Assembly (NCBI GenBank): GCA_947650285.1
Contig: CANTFL010000553.1
Location: 62,001 to 126,000, forward strand
Direction of reading: 5' to 3'
DNA length: 64,000 bases
Origin: Hyaloperonospora brassicae
Taxonomy: Eukaryota; Oomycota; Peronosporomycetes; Peronosporales; Peronosporaceae
The notes beneath the pieces are model-generated. The model did not search any database and had not been told where the DNA came from. It saw only the letters and a list, made by a program, of their open reading frames with translations. This document shows, piece after piece, positions 1 through 10,738 of this stretch (its first letter is position 1; each line of letters begins with the position of its first letter). A program made the position numbers and the translations under genes.

Positions 1-442
1 GCAGTAATAGTGTAGGAAATTCTGAACGCGGAATTCCTCGACTTTTAACGTGATTATTGGAGTGCTTAATTTGAATAGAAAAGCCTTATCGAGTAAAAAT
101 CGGACGAGGGGGGAAGATGAGAGAAGACTCGATGAGACATGATTCGACGATGGAGCGAGATGATAGTGATCCATTTCTCTAGGTTATAGTATTGGACGAC
201 GAGGGGGATGAAGGATAACCACTCAAGCGGCTTTCGCAATCAGGAATAGAATAAGAGATATCCATTCAGAGCAGAATCTTCCAAGTCCAAGACACGTCTA
301 CACTTTTGAAGTAAGTCCCTGCGTGGGCTGGATTACGCCTGCTGTCATTCCTCGAGGAGCATAGATTGCAGAGGTCTAAATTAGAAGCGCCAGGAGTAAA
401 GTCGGCTACGGATGAGCATTACGCGGTTTCATCGAACGATCA
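1..442. other. Unassigned sequence
   Basis: I see no open reading frame of useful length, RNA gene or repeat here. It leads into the 48-bp tandem array and may be part of the same old element. Confidence 0.3.
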
Positions 443-587
443 GTCTCGTCGCACGGCGAGCTGGTGACCCAATAAAAGGCACCGTTTTGAGTCTCGTCGC
501 ACGGCAATCTGGTGATTCAATCGGCGGTATCTTTTTAAGACTCGTGAACGGCGAGCCATTGGCCCAACAGACTGTACCGCTTTAAGA
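443..587. repeat. 48-bp tandem repeat, three copies
   Basis: Three diverged 48-bp units start at about 443, 491 and 539. Each begins GTCTCGTCGCACGGC or a variant (the third reads GACTCGTGAACGGC) and each ends in a T-rich stretch before the next unit; a partial fourth unit begins near 588. Such arrays are common in the untranslated leader or LTR of oomycete retroelements, but no LTR boundary is visible, so the parent element is unknown. Confidence 0.65.
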
Positions 588-2265
588 CTGGTCTAGCAAC
601 GATTCGGTGGGTATTTGACTAAGACCACCGTAGGTCATCTAGTCGGGTATATACGGCGCCCAGCGACCTGTAAAAGCGTGAAAACGCCGACGTCTACCCA
701 TTGGTACGAGGTCACAGGATTAGAGGTACGGAAACTGCTGAGCTCAGGCAGTCTTCTGGAAAAGGATGTGCGTGGTTGGATGTATTCAGCAAGGCTAAAG
801 ACACTACTGAATTCGAAGGGGCGAACCGCGAAGGAAATTGACCCGATGTAAAAGACCAACTGCGACGACTATCTCGGCGATTGTTGTGTTGCTACGTTAA
901 GACTGCGTTGCAACAAATCTGACAAACTATTATACCACACATGCTACGCACCATGTTCATTATGATGCAGGTTTACCGCTCTGCTTCTCCATTTCTCATC
1001 GATTAAGCAGCCCTAGAATCAGCCGGGCATTACCAGTGTCCTTGCAGAATGTCAAGGTCATGTATTATTCTCCTCGCTTCGACTTTAATAATTAACTCAA
1101 CAGTCGTACTGTCGCTAAACGAGATTCATGAAGTGCTTAAACTTTTGAGCTGCCACATCCTTACACTTTCCCAAAATCCGTGGCCGAAACTTGTCCGAAG
1201 GTCGATGAAGTCACGATGTAACGTCCTAAATTTTCTGGAGAGGTCGTCTATCCCTTTAAGTCGGATCATACGAATCTGTCATCGGATCAATTAGTGTGTA
1301 TCCTCAAATTTAACTTTGGCGCCTGCGGGTCCTTGGTTTGTTTCCCTTGAGTTCAAGTTTATCCGTTAGCGCGCAGCGCATCTGCGAGTAATTTTACTAA
1401 TGCAGAGGCCATGGCCATTTTGATAATATTGTCGTTGTTATTTGCGCAAACCTTGTGTGATAATTCTAAAGCGACCTTTTTTGTTGATTTGTTTTAAACA
1501 CGCTTCGTGTTGCGTAAATACTGACTTCAGGTTTTTGCAACGTATCGTATCAAGCCTGCGATCTTTTGCGCGCACAGCTAGCAAATCATCTCGTAATTTT
1601 ACGTCAAAAACAGCCGTTCCGACAATCCAAACAGCTACTACATTGTATTGGCACTGTTTTAATATTCTATATCGTTTTACCTATAACATTTAAACGAGAT
1701 GACGTTTCTATCGAGATTTTACGCGTAATATACCTTTAATAATCGCACTTTTATTTTCTTTCCAGTACTATCCTTGTAATTATCTAACTTCTGCACATAA
1801 TTATGCACAGATAATTTACATCCGCAGAAACGCACTCGCTTCGTTCTTCTCGGGGTCTTCCTGAAAAAAGGCATCATTTAACACTTTTCACCTCTATCCT
1901 TGATCAATCATCCTTATACTTTCCTGAAACTTAATTCTCCTATATCCAGTCTTAATTTATCATTATCATTTTTTCTAGGATTAGAGCTGCTTTCGGCAAA
2001 ACTCTATCTTGTAATTTTCTGGCTGTCCATATGTTTAGCACGTGCACACATCTTAACAAAAATTGTCAAGACTTTCGAAGAAGCTGACTCCCGTTGTCAA
2101 CATTGATCACTAAGTCACACAGACAATCTATCCGCGCAGCTCGATCTCAGTCGACTGCGCAGAGTGCACAAGCTTAATCTGCCATTAATAGTATATGAGC
2201 GCTAGTTTTAATTTCGCTTACAGTAATAATCTCATACTAATGTTAGCGTAATTCACAATGGTTTC
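588..2265. other. Degenerate sequence with short ORFs only
   Basis: The longest frames are a 78-codon plus-strand ORF at 615-851 directly after the tandem array and 81- and 83-codon plus-strand ORFs at 1049-1294 and 1442-1693. None has a motif I recognise, their composition changes from one to the next, and the opposite strand is open over part of the first. They are best treated as chance frames or remnants of a decayed element. Confidence 0.3.
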
Positions 2266-2621
2266 TTATACCAAGTTATCGGCTACTCCACACGCTTTAC
2301 TAACTGCCACCAAGTACAGGTGATGCTCCTTTCCGCATTGCTTGCAGCTCTTGGGAGATGCGGAGATATTTATACTCTGAGCGGGGATGATCTTTGTCGT
2401 AAACGTATAGAGTAGACAATAGAAGCTCCTCTCACCAATCCTCGATGTGTTTTTTGGACTGACACTTCGCCATCTTGGGAAAGTAGTGCCCGTGTACATC
2501 CACCTTGACGGATCCCGCTACTATTAAACCGTTTGCTCTCTCCGCGATCATGATTTGTCTCTAAAACCGATAAACCACACGTCAAAAGCACTTCTGCGTC
2601 CTTGGTACAATTTCTTGCCAT
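2266..2621 (-). pseudogene. Unrecognised minus-strand coding remnant
   Basis: Two overlapping minus-strand frames (83 codons from 2621, 77 codons from 2499) read like one interrupted protein: the first has a polar, charged start (MARNCTKDAEVLL) and the second carries a short CKQCGKEHH cysteine/histidine motif near its end. Length and composition would suit a fragment of a retroelement polyprotein, but I cannot place it in a family. No start or stop can be defended as original, and the fragment may be chance. Confidence 0.2.
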
Positions 2622-3162
2622 CAGAACGTCCTATACCTAGCTTCCATTCCCTTGTGCTAGGCAAGTTTCTATATTATAATTTGGTAGTTCTGACTTGCAT
2701 TGGTACCTGAACATACATCGGCTGCAAATAGTAGTGCTATGCTATAAGTGTAGTGACGCCAGCAATCTCCGTTTTTGTAGCTGCATCAGCATATTACTGC
2801 TGTTTCCAAGTACGTTCCCGGCGACGTTGCTGGCAAGCGGTCACGTGGCGGCGTCACATCAAACATACGAAGATGCATTGACTCTTGTGATTAGTTGAAG
2901 AGTCAAGGACAATTTCTTGCACGTCCTTAAGACGTTCCGTCTCACTTTTTGACGCCTCAAGTCGTTCCATGCGCTCGTCAAGTCCTGTCGTTAGGTGATA
3001 GAATATTTTATTGCGTCGTATTCACAACGTCGACTGCCTTATCTTCCTTTCAAATATGCTGGTCCTCGTGCGATTAACTCTTGATTTCGACTGCGCGCGG
3101 AGTTCAACCGGAACAACAGTATTACCGGTTAAGATTATAACTCATTTATACTACAAGTGGAG
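2622..3162. other. Unassigned sequence
   Basis: Only a 67-codon plus-strand frame (2695-2898) without recognisable features. Nothing else is supported. Confidence 0.3.
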
Positions 3163-3300
3163 AAGATGCTGTAAATAGTAAAGTTGCGTGTGTTTTACGT
3201 CCTCCAAACAATTTTTCTTTTTCTCTATACCAAGATGCTGTAAAAAGTAAAGTTGCGTTTGTTTTACGTCCTCCAAACAATGTTGTTTTTGCTCTACACC
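3163..3300. repeat. 69-bp tandem duplication
   Basis: Two adjacent 69-bp copies (3163-3231 and 3232-3300) share AAGATGCTGTAAA, AGTAAAGTTGCGT and TTTTACGTCCTCCAAACAAT, with about six differences by eye. This is a local duplication that is younger than most of the surrounding decay. Confidence 0.85.
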
Positions 3301-5543
3301 ATCAATTTAAACAACGAAATGTCCGTGACTGCATTCACCTGCCGAGATTTAGGACGAAATACAATAGACCTTAATCGCCTTGCATTTTATCAAAGAAAGC
3401 ATTACAAGGTTCTAACAAGTCCAATATGACTAGACCCCGAACCCATACGGCCTTCAGAAGCAAACTAGAATCATAACTTCCATTGTACATAACATCCCAT
3501 TGAGAACATGTGAATGGGGTTACTCCCTACCTCAATATTAAGAAATTAGTATATAAAGATAGGATAGTAAATCTGTAGGTATACATAATGATTGTTATAT
3601 TCCTGGTTAGAAATATAATTAAAAATATTGATTAAAAAATTAATCGAATATATTTTTTTAATTACATTGATGACAAGTGATTTGCCTATCGATGACTATC
3701 CGGATAAGCATCTTTCTGGGTTAAAGTTACGTGTATAATTACATCCTACGCAGTAATTACTCGTAATTTATACAGCTGGTACACATCCTGGAACACGCAC
3801 CCAGAATTTTGTAATTTACTATTAAAAGGAATTGATTTAACTGTACCCCGAAAGAATATAACCACTGCGGACCAACAATTGTCTCGTTTTTTTTTATTAT
3901 AAGCAGTAAAAGAACGAGGATGATCACAATTGCGTTTGCAACAAAAGCTAGATGGCGCCACCAGGTGACGAGTCACAGATGCTTAAGAGCATCCTATGAA
4001 ACGAAATGCTTGACCATGAGAGCTCTAGAATTCCATGTTGTAGGGTGGTAAAGATCCCTGCCTATTCACATATGTCCAGAGGTATGAGCTTACCCACTCA
4101 CCAGATCCGTTTCCAGAACTAACTGCTGATAATGCGCTGGATGAATTTAGTAATCTTTAAGGACAGAGCCATAATATTTACCAACAAGATCGATAGACGA
4201 CATCAAAAATGGACATAGAGAGAAGTTTTTACTATTTTAAGGTACAATATCATTGCTTTTTTGGTAGGCTAAACAAGTAAATAGATTTTGATTTCCTAAT
4301 ATTCATGACAGACTTTAAAAAGTCGCAGACCAATCGACGGCGGCACGACGGGTCACGAAACTCGGGTAACGACGCCTAGCGACAAAATTGTGTGCTAAGC
4401 TCTGCGCAAGCGCTACCGGATACCTAATACTGAAGAGATGGACTGATACCTGTTGAGGTGGTATGCCCGGACACGTGGTGAAGCAGTATACTCCATGAGG
4501 ACCGACATTCAACATCCTACACCTGGGATAGGATATCACCCATGAATTACACTCGATGGTTGCAGTACGTGCTCCGATTGAACTACATGCTATTTATGAG
4601 TCAGCGACAACTTGGAAGATATCCCATTGAGCAAACGTTCAGGTATGAATTCTATAAGGTAAAGGGCAACTAACGATTGAGTTTACTCAATTTATCTCAC
4701 GCAATGAATCCACAACACGCTCAAGTTCAAACCAGTGCTTTGACCACATCATTCGCAGGCCCCTGTTAAAGCCCAATAATAGCGCCATCAACGCCTGTGC
4801 TCACTCGTGCGAAGCGCCTCGTATCTAAAATGTACCCTGCGCGCGGTGTTCATAGGGTACATAACGCGGGGGCAATCTTATCGCAGCTGAACATAACTTT
4901 TTACACGAGGTATTAGGCTTCGAGTAAACACGTAATTTTAATATTGTCGATTTCGGTGACATCATTTTGTAGTAGTTTAACAAAGAAATGGGGGTTACAT
5001 TGATCATCGAGTAAAACAGATGGTTGCCAATGCTAAGAGGCAACTCATGCCGGTCTCCAAAGCACGCTGAACGATTTTTAACAAATTTCAGTGTCTCGCA
5101 AGCGAGAAAACAAACAAATTTGGTTTGGAACCGTCTGGGATGCCTAAAGTAGGCTTTTAATTAATCTAATGGGCTAACTATATATCCTGATGCGGATGCA
5201 GAAAATTTGGCATTGCCATCGTTTCCGGCGTAAGCGCCTCCATTATCACACAACTATAATTATTATCGACAGAAGTAAGACAACTTCACCACCGTATGCT
5301 TACTCATAATTACCGGAGGGTAAAGCGCGTAAACAAGACATTCTTGATTACCATTGTACGTGACTTGATCAATCGCAAACTAATTTTCGTGTTTAAAATA
5401 GCAGTCGATATATTTGTAGCCGGTTTTTAGCCTAAAGAAACACTTGATATCTGTCGTTCAAACTTTCATTAGAATTTTCGATGCTTTCGTTCTTTTCCAT
5501 TATTTTGTTTGTTTTGTTCACATTGGCGGTCATACAGCCCATT
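3301..5543. other. AT-rich degenerate sequence
   Basis: This stretch holds several 70-76-codon frames (3746-3976, 4315-4539 and 4825-5043, all minus) without family motifs. Around 3500-3590 the run TGTGAATGGGG followed by TATATAAAGATAGG resembles the start and TATA box of an LTR, but no second copy lies in the window, so no element is claimed. Confidence 0.3.
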
Positions 5544-5955
5544 TGTGGTGGCTACCGCGTTTTTGAGGAGTCGATACCAACTCTCCACTGGCGTCCGGAC
5601 GACCCATTAACGGAGGGGTACTTTATTTCCGTGATGTATGCTCATCTCACCTTGTGTACTCTCTGTGGGGCGAATTGCACTCTTCTAGGTGGACTCGAGT
5701 GGATGCCATCTTTACCGTATTTAAGATTGGTGCTGTCGCGTGAGAATAATAATACGATAGCGGGTGTACTTGTAAGGTGCTCGATATAAGTCAGCTTAAT
5801 CTCTAAATTATCACCTTGTACAAATAGATTCCTAATTTGCTAGCCTTAAACCATGTGAGCCATATCGCGATCTTGTACCTTCTACTTTACCCGTTTGCTG
5901 CGTCTGATCGCGAAGAAGAAATGTATGAGAGTCCTTAATTTCTGGCCAAGCAAAT
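5544..5955 (+). repeat. LTR-family repeat, copy A
   Basis: This block is clearly homologous to 58013-58440. Both begin TGTGGTGG, both contain CTCCACTGGCGTCCGGACGA a few dozen bases later, and both contain CTCGAGTGGATGCCA and CGATAGCGGGTGTACTTGTA. The TGTGG start fits an LTR terminus and recurs at 6009, 10739 and 21608. A 102-codon frame with a hydrophobic start (5481-5789) runs through it, but the second copy lacks that frame, so I read the block as non-coding repeat. Confidence 0.7.
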
Positions 5956-6008
5956 TATCGATATCACTTGGTCAAAGTACATATCGTTTCCTGACGTCGA
6001 GTCGCCAG

Positions 6009-6745
6009 TGTGGTATTGTAATTGGCTAAATCTGTTTACTTACAGTCTCAACGTAAAAACACAACAATCGACGAGTATGTGGGCGAAAGGGGCTCGTACG
6101 CTTGGATAAATCCCTACGCGTTAGGCCCCTTCGGGTCAGTTGTGGCTTTCGCCGAACTGATTCCTTCCAACCCATCTTCCAGAATCCTGCCTGAGCTCAG
6201 CATCTTCTAAACCTCTCTCTTCCTGTGACTTCACACCAACGGGTGAAAGTCGACTCAGTACGCACTTTTACAGGTCATCGGGCGAAGTTTACGTCCGACT
6301 AGAAGAATTACGGTGCCCTCTGCTGAGGCCTACCGGCTCGTAACTTAGATAAGTCTTTGGAAAACGGGTCCATATCTTAAGTCTCTCGGGCTCGTCGTTG
6401 ACGAGACTCACTACGGTCGTTTTACTGATGTTTAACGGCTCGTCGACGACGATACTCCTTCTTTCGCTAGTAGCGAGCGCTGCCCGACCCCAGCCTTCCT
6501 TAACGGTTGGCTCTACCAGTCGATACCTCTACAAGTTATGCCTCTCGAGGTTCGACGGCAGGTTGAACCTTTTTCGCACAGGGACTTACCTTGAGTGTAC
6601 AATGACCTTTTACTTAGAACAGTCCGCACTGCATCACTTTGTATTTTTTGCTATCTCGCAGATCCAGTCTGAATGGCTCTCTATTGTTTCCTTGTTCTTA
6701 TACAATATAAGTGATGAATCTTTCGTTTATCTTCTTGCAGTCAAC
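6009..6745 (-). repeat. LTR block of large gypsy element (left copy)
   Basis: From TGTGGTATTG at 6009 the sequence aligns with 21608-22335, in the same orientation. The first ~550 bp are about 95% alike by eye, for example ACAATCGACGAG and GGCTCGTCGTTGACGAGAC in both; after about 6560 similarity drops to a weakly alignable level. With gag-pol running leftward from 21.5 kb, this is most simply the 3' LTR of that element. The far boundary is not clear, so the end given is where the tandem array begins. Confidence 0.6.
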
Positions 6746-6960
6746 ACTACACTTGAGTCGCCGACACCCGAGGAGCCGACAATAAAGTCGCCGACACTTG
6801 AGTCGCCGAAAATTGAGTCGCTGACTCTTTAGGCGCCTACATTTAAGTCACCTATACCTGGGTTGCCGATCCTCTTCGCTGTTACTCGAACCGCTGATAT
6901 TTAAGTCGTCGACACTAAGTCGCCGAACCTATGGTCACCATTTCTTGAGTCGCTGGCTGT
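6745..6960 (+). repeat. 15-bp minisatellite in LTR
   Basis: Degenerate 15-bp units such as GCCGACACTTGAGTC start near 6755 and recur at 6785, 6800 and 6815, then fade towards 6960. The plus frame TCG CCG ACA CTT GAG is open at the start and gives an S-P-T-L-E repeat at the end of a 144-codon frame (6398-6832). The frame GCC GAC ACT TGA GTC would give A-D-x-x-V with stops. Related arrays lie at 22359-22448 and 62473-62607. Confidence 0.7.
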
Positions 6961-7811
6961 CGGTTTGCTGACCTCCTCACTGGTATCACGAGGTTCATAT
7001 TCTCTACACCAAAGTTTCACCAGTCGCTTTGCAACTTTAAATGGCGAGTGTATCGACCGTTTTCTTCGCCGCCATATCTGTCAGTCATTCCAGACTGATC
7101 GCACTGTACCATGGTACGATTCGTTAATATGCTTCTCTCCTTTCTTCTCGTTGTAGCTATTAACTTGTGCTCTGCTCGGTGGAATGTTCTCTGTTGTACC
7201 TTTTGGTCAGATGACAACTCACATTCGACGGCTCACGAGACGTGGCTTGGACCTGATCCGCATTCTTCGTTTACTCTTGCTTCGCTCGCTCAGGCGGTAG
7301 TCAACAAAACGACTCGTGACCTGGGACCATCTTTCTCGTCAAATTTCTCCGTTCGGTGAATCGTCTAGCTTGAAGAATGTACTCCACAATTTGTCGAAAT
7401 CGGCTCCTTATGATCCTTGCGTGTCTGACGTCGTCTCTGCCAACTCCGCCTAGGTCGCGCGTTCAAGGGACCATGGATCTACATCATTCCTAAATACGTT
7501 TCATCTTTCTCGACTACTCTCGAGCATCGACGACCGCAGGAAGCGCGCGAATAAGAATTGATACGGGTGATCGTGACGTTGATGAAGTCTCCTCGACCGC
7601 TTCTCGACACATCGCTGAGTCAACCCATTCTGCGAGTTTACACGCTGGATGACTTGAATTCGTCTATATATGCTGATGTTCTTCCTGTGTCGATCCCTCC
7701 ACGGATATCGCGGCTCTGTGCGTGGCTTTTCCCCAGTCTCAACAAGATAATGCTTTCCCTTGTCGGCTAATGTAACTTGCCGTCTCGAAGATAACCAATT
7801 TGCCGCACCGC
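6961..7811. other. Internal region of retroelement, unassigned
   Basis: Short plus-strand frames (6965-7156, 7111-7359, 7558-7770) are rich in TCG/CTC-type codons like the region downstream, but none extends past about 80 codons and none is recognisable. This may be leader of the antisense gene that starts at 7812. Confidence 0.35.
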
Positions 7812-8265
7812 ATGTCGACGACTAAGAAGGAGTCCCAGACACCAAAATCAGCCGCGTGACAGACTACCGAGATAATTGAATCGCTACATAAGTCGATGTA
7901 CTCTCTCGAGTCTTCTGCAAGTCAGACGGCTAAATATCAGGACAATTGCCTTGCTTCGGCCGAGGGTGTGATTGCGGAGCTGCCCGCTGGCATAGCGGCC
8001 CGTGATCGCATGATTAATTAGCTTACGCGCGACCTCTCAAATAATCAAGCTTGTCACACCACTGTTTAAAGCGTGGCCGCTGATTACTTGCGGCAGCTCC
8101 AGGGTGCACCGAAGGCCTCGTACAATGGGGATGGACATGCGCTCCGGTTCATGCGACGCACCGTCAGTAGTCAGCAACAGGTCATACAACAGCAAAAGGC
8201 TCTGCTACGTCGTAAATATTCCGCTGGATCCGAACCTTGCGGTGGCTGCAGCGGTTGGCGTAGAT
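7812..8265 (+). pseudogene. Antisense coiled-coil ORF of large gypsy element, broken
   Basis: From the ATG at 7812 one plus-strand frame runs about 150 codons, broken by three in-frame stops but with no frameshift until about 8220. It begins MSTTKKESQTPKSAA. It is rich in Ala, Glu, Gln and Arg and reads like a coiled coil (AEGVIAEL, IAARDRMI, VAADYLRQLQ, TVSSQQQVIQQQKALLRR). After a +1 shift it continues DPNLAVAAAVGVDGS. It lies antisense to the gag-pol of the surrounding gypsy element, between integrase and 3' LTR, where some plant gypsy elements carry additional ORFs. A gag-like or structural role is possible; I know no named family for it. Confidence 0.5.
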
Positions 8266-10738
8266 GGTTCGTGATAGATTCTTGAGATATGGACATCAAT
8301 TTGCGGTTGTGCCGACTTCTCGCTACTCTATTCCTAGACTTCATTTCGATCGACGGGTCAACGACATTTCAAAAAATGGTTTTGCGGCGCAAAACTCCAT
8401 CTGCTGCTCCCATCACGTCAGCGTTGTCTCGGGACACTCTGATGGAACCGGCTCGTTCTTTCGATTGCTAGATATCTTTGAGACGCTAGGCTTCCCCGTC
8501 TGGCCGACGTACTTTATAGTTGTGTATTCTTCTGTGGGTCCCCTGCATTCGACTTTTCCGTCGTTTACTGCTGTGACGGTCGGCGTAAAGTCTTCGTCAC
8601 CGACTATTGTGACTGTATGTGAGCTGTCCTCTTCGACGGCATCTTCTCCGACTCTCTCATGAGACGATCGAATACGTTTGAATCTGCGTTAAATTCCAGT
8701 GTATGTCCGGAGTCAGATCTTTCTTTCTGTTAGGCTTGTCCATCTACGACTGGGTCGGTGTCAGCGGGTGCCACTCCAACCCCTCCCATATATAATACAA
8801 TCTATCCGACAAATCGTTGAGTCATGCACTTGATTCTTTTTGTTTGACAGAGACAAAATTCCAGGTTGCATCAGCGCTTTCGCCGAATGTGACAACTCAT
8901 GAACCTTCTGTTGTTTCACTGACAATCGGGCGTTCTTCTGGGACACCTAATTCCGCGTCTGAGGCTGTACATTTTACTGAAGATCCTGTTTCGTCGACCA
9001 CTTTCACTTCTCAGAGTCTGGGGCTAAAAGCGGTGAGTATTTTTCCCGTACAATCTCACGTTACTTCCGCTCTTACCCGACCCGCGTCGCCATCGATATT
9101 TCTAATGCCGAAGTCGCGTCGAAAGGTGGGTGCAGTTCATCCTTGAGAACCAAGCGATCATCCACGTATTTCAAAAAGGCCAAGGTCTTCTTAACTTCCA
9201 CACGATTGAAGAGATCCAAGGTGGATGCTACACCTGTTGCCCCATCCGCATGACCTTCCTGGAAGAGAACTGGCCGGTCTTCCGCAACTGTGTTCGTGCC
9301 ACCACCCGCGGTCGTTTCTAAGCAGCCGGACACACCAAAGCTGCTCCGATTCTTTGCTTATCGGTCGTCATCGCGAACAATTTGTCGAGTAAAATTGTAT
9401 CTGACGTGGTGTAATCGACGTCGCCAACCGCCGTCTTTGTTGATGCTGATAATCTTCTGTGTTTCCCTCTACCCAGTCGTCTGCTAGGTCGTCCAAGTAA
9501 TGGAAATATCTTCTACTTCCGTCACTCGATTCATTGCCTGTTCCACCCTCCTCAACGGACGTCCTTGATGCCTCTACTAGCGCGTTTTTTAGGCGCCCAT
9601 CGTAAAAGAAAACAAACATTTCCGTCACGCCGACAACAACGTCTGTTGTTACCACTGCTATTAAATTATCAGCTGCTTCCACCGGCGTATGACCCACTGG
9701 ATCACCGAAGTAGAAGCAACGAATTCACAGGTCCAGATCCAGTCTTAGCAAGAAGTCAACGACTAGGGTGACAGATTATCCTACGTTAGCGTCGTCTTAT
9801 TTATTGGCATCAATTGATGCTGAATCTAAGTCGCCGTCACTATCGAAGTAAATTGCTGTCGCTGATTTACTTAACCCAATATCGTTTCCTTACTCTCTTG
9901 TTTGGGCTCGTGCGGGTCAAGTGGTCGCTTAGGCATTGAAGGCGACTTCTGCCATGCGAGCGAGTCGAAAAATTCCGTTCTTATATCCTGGGTTCGATCG
10001 CTGCTAATTGTCGCATTACGTTGGCTCAGTTCCATATTCGACTGGTGCTTTTTGGATCGAAGTCGTTCGTCGCTCGCAACACCGTTTAACTCGAAGATTT
10101 CCTCGCGTTTGCTGACGTGTTTTATTGGTCGCATCCGTGTCAGCGCACTCTGGCGTTATTTCTACCAAAACCTGTATTCTCGAGTCACTATAATTTCGGT
10201 GAGCCCAAGATCGGCTTCACCGTCCTCCCAGTTCTTCTCAATTAAATTTTAGACTGGACTTAGTGGCTGACGCGTAAACCAAATTTTTTGGAGGTGATCC
10301 TGATTTAACGCCGTCTGCCCGTGCTGATTTTTGCTAAAAGTTATTTGTGGATGTGTGAGAGCGTGCTTATAGGATCTTGAAGTCCAGTATTCTTATGGGC
10401 ATACACCCCGATGAAACTCGTCTTGCTCGGCCGAAGACTTGTTTTATATTTGTGCAGCTTGGGGTGAGTTTCCTGCCGCTCGCAAACGACGTGGGGATCT
10501 TCTGCGGAAGGTCGCGAAGAACTTGAGTATTGCCATGCACGATTCGGCGTCAGCAAAGGCATCTCGTGGACCTACACCTTTGCTTGATTCCGAACTTATC
10601 AATAAGCCGTCAGTGCCTCTGTACCCAATCATGATTTGTGCTTGGCTGCCCGAAAGTGTCGATTGGATCAACGAGCTTAAGGCTCAGGACTAAGTTGAAC
10701 TCTGGCGTGTCTGGTCACTGACTCATCCATCAAAACAC
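8266..10738 (+). pseudogene. Continuation of antisense coding remnant, frames mixed
   Basis: Plus-strand frames follow each other without clear gaps: a Ser/Thr/Val-rich stretch (8264-8662 and 8817-9146), a basic stretch near 9290-9487, and a compact frame at 10439-10693 reading FYICAAWGEFPAA, then MICAWLPESVDWINELKAQD before a stop. Minus-strand frames are open over parts of 9073-10134, so strand is not certain in the middle. I infer a long low-complexity protein that followed the coiled coil at 7812 and lost its frame many times. No domain is recognised with confidence. Confidence 0.35.

Noticed and set aside
5481..5789. 102-codon ORF with a signal-peptide-like start, a possible small secreted effector
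   Set aside because: Most of it lies in a repeat whose second copy (58013-58440) lacks the start, the hydrophobic part and the frame. No effector motif is present.
9902..10252. 116-codon plus-strand frame and an overlapping 87-codon minus-strand frame, with a PWWP-like VWAR word in another plus frame
   Set aside because: Three frames are open over the same bases, none has a complete domain, and the PWWP resemblance rests on four residues.
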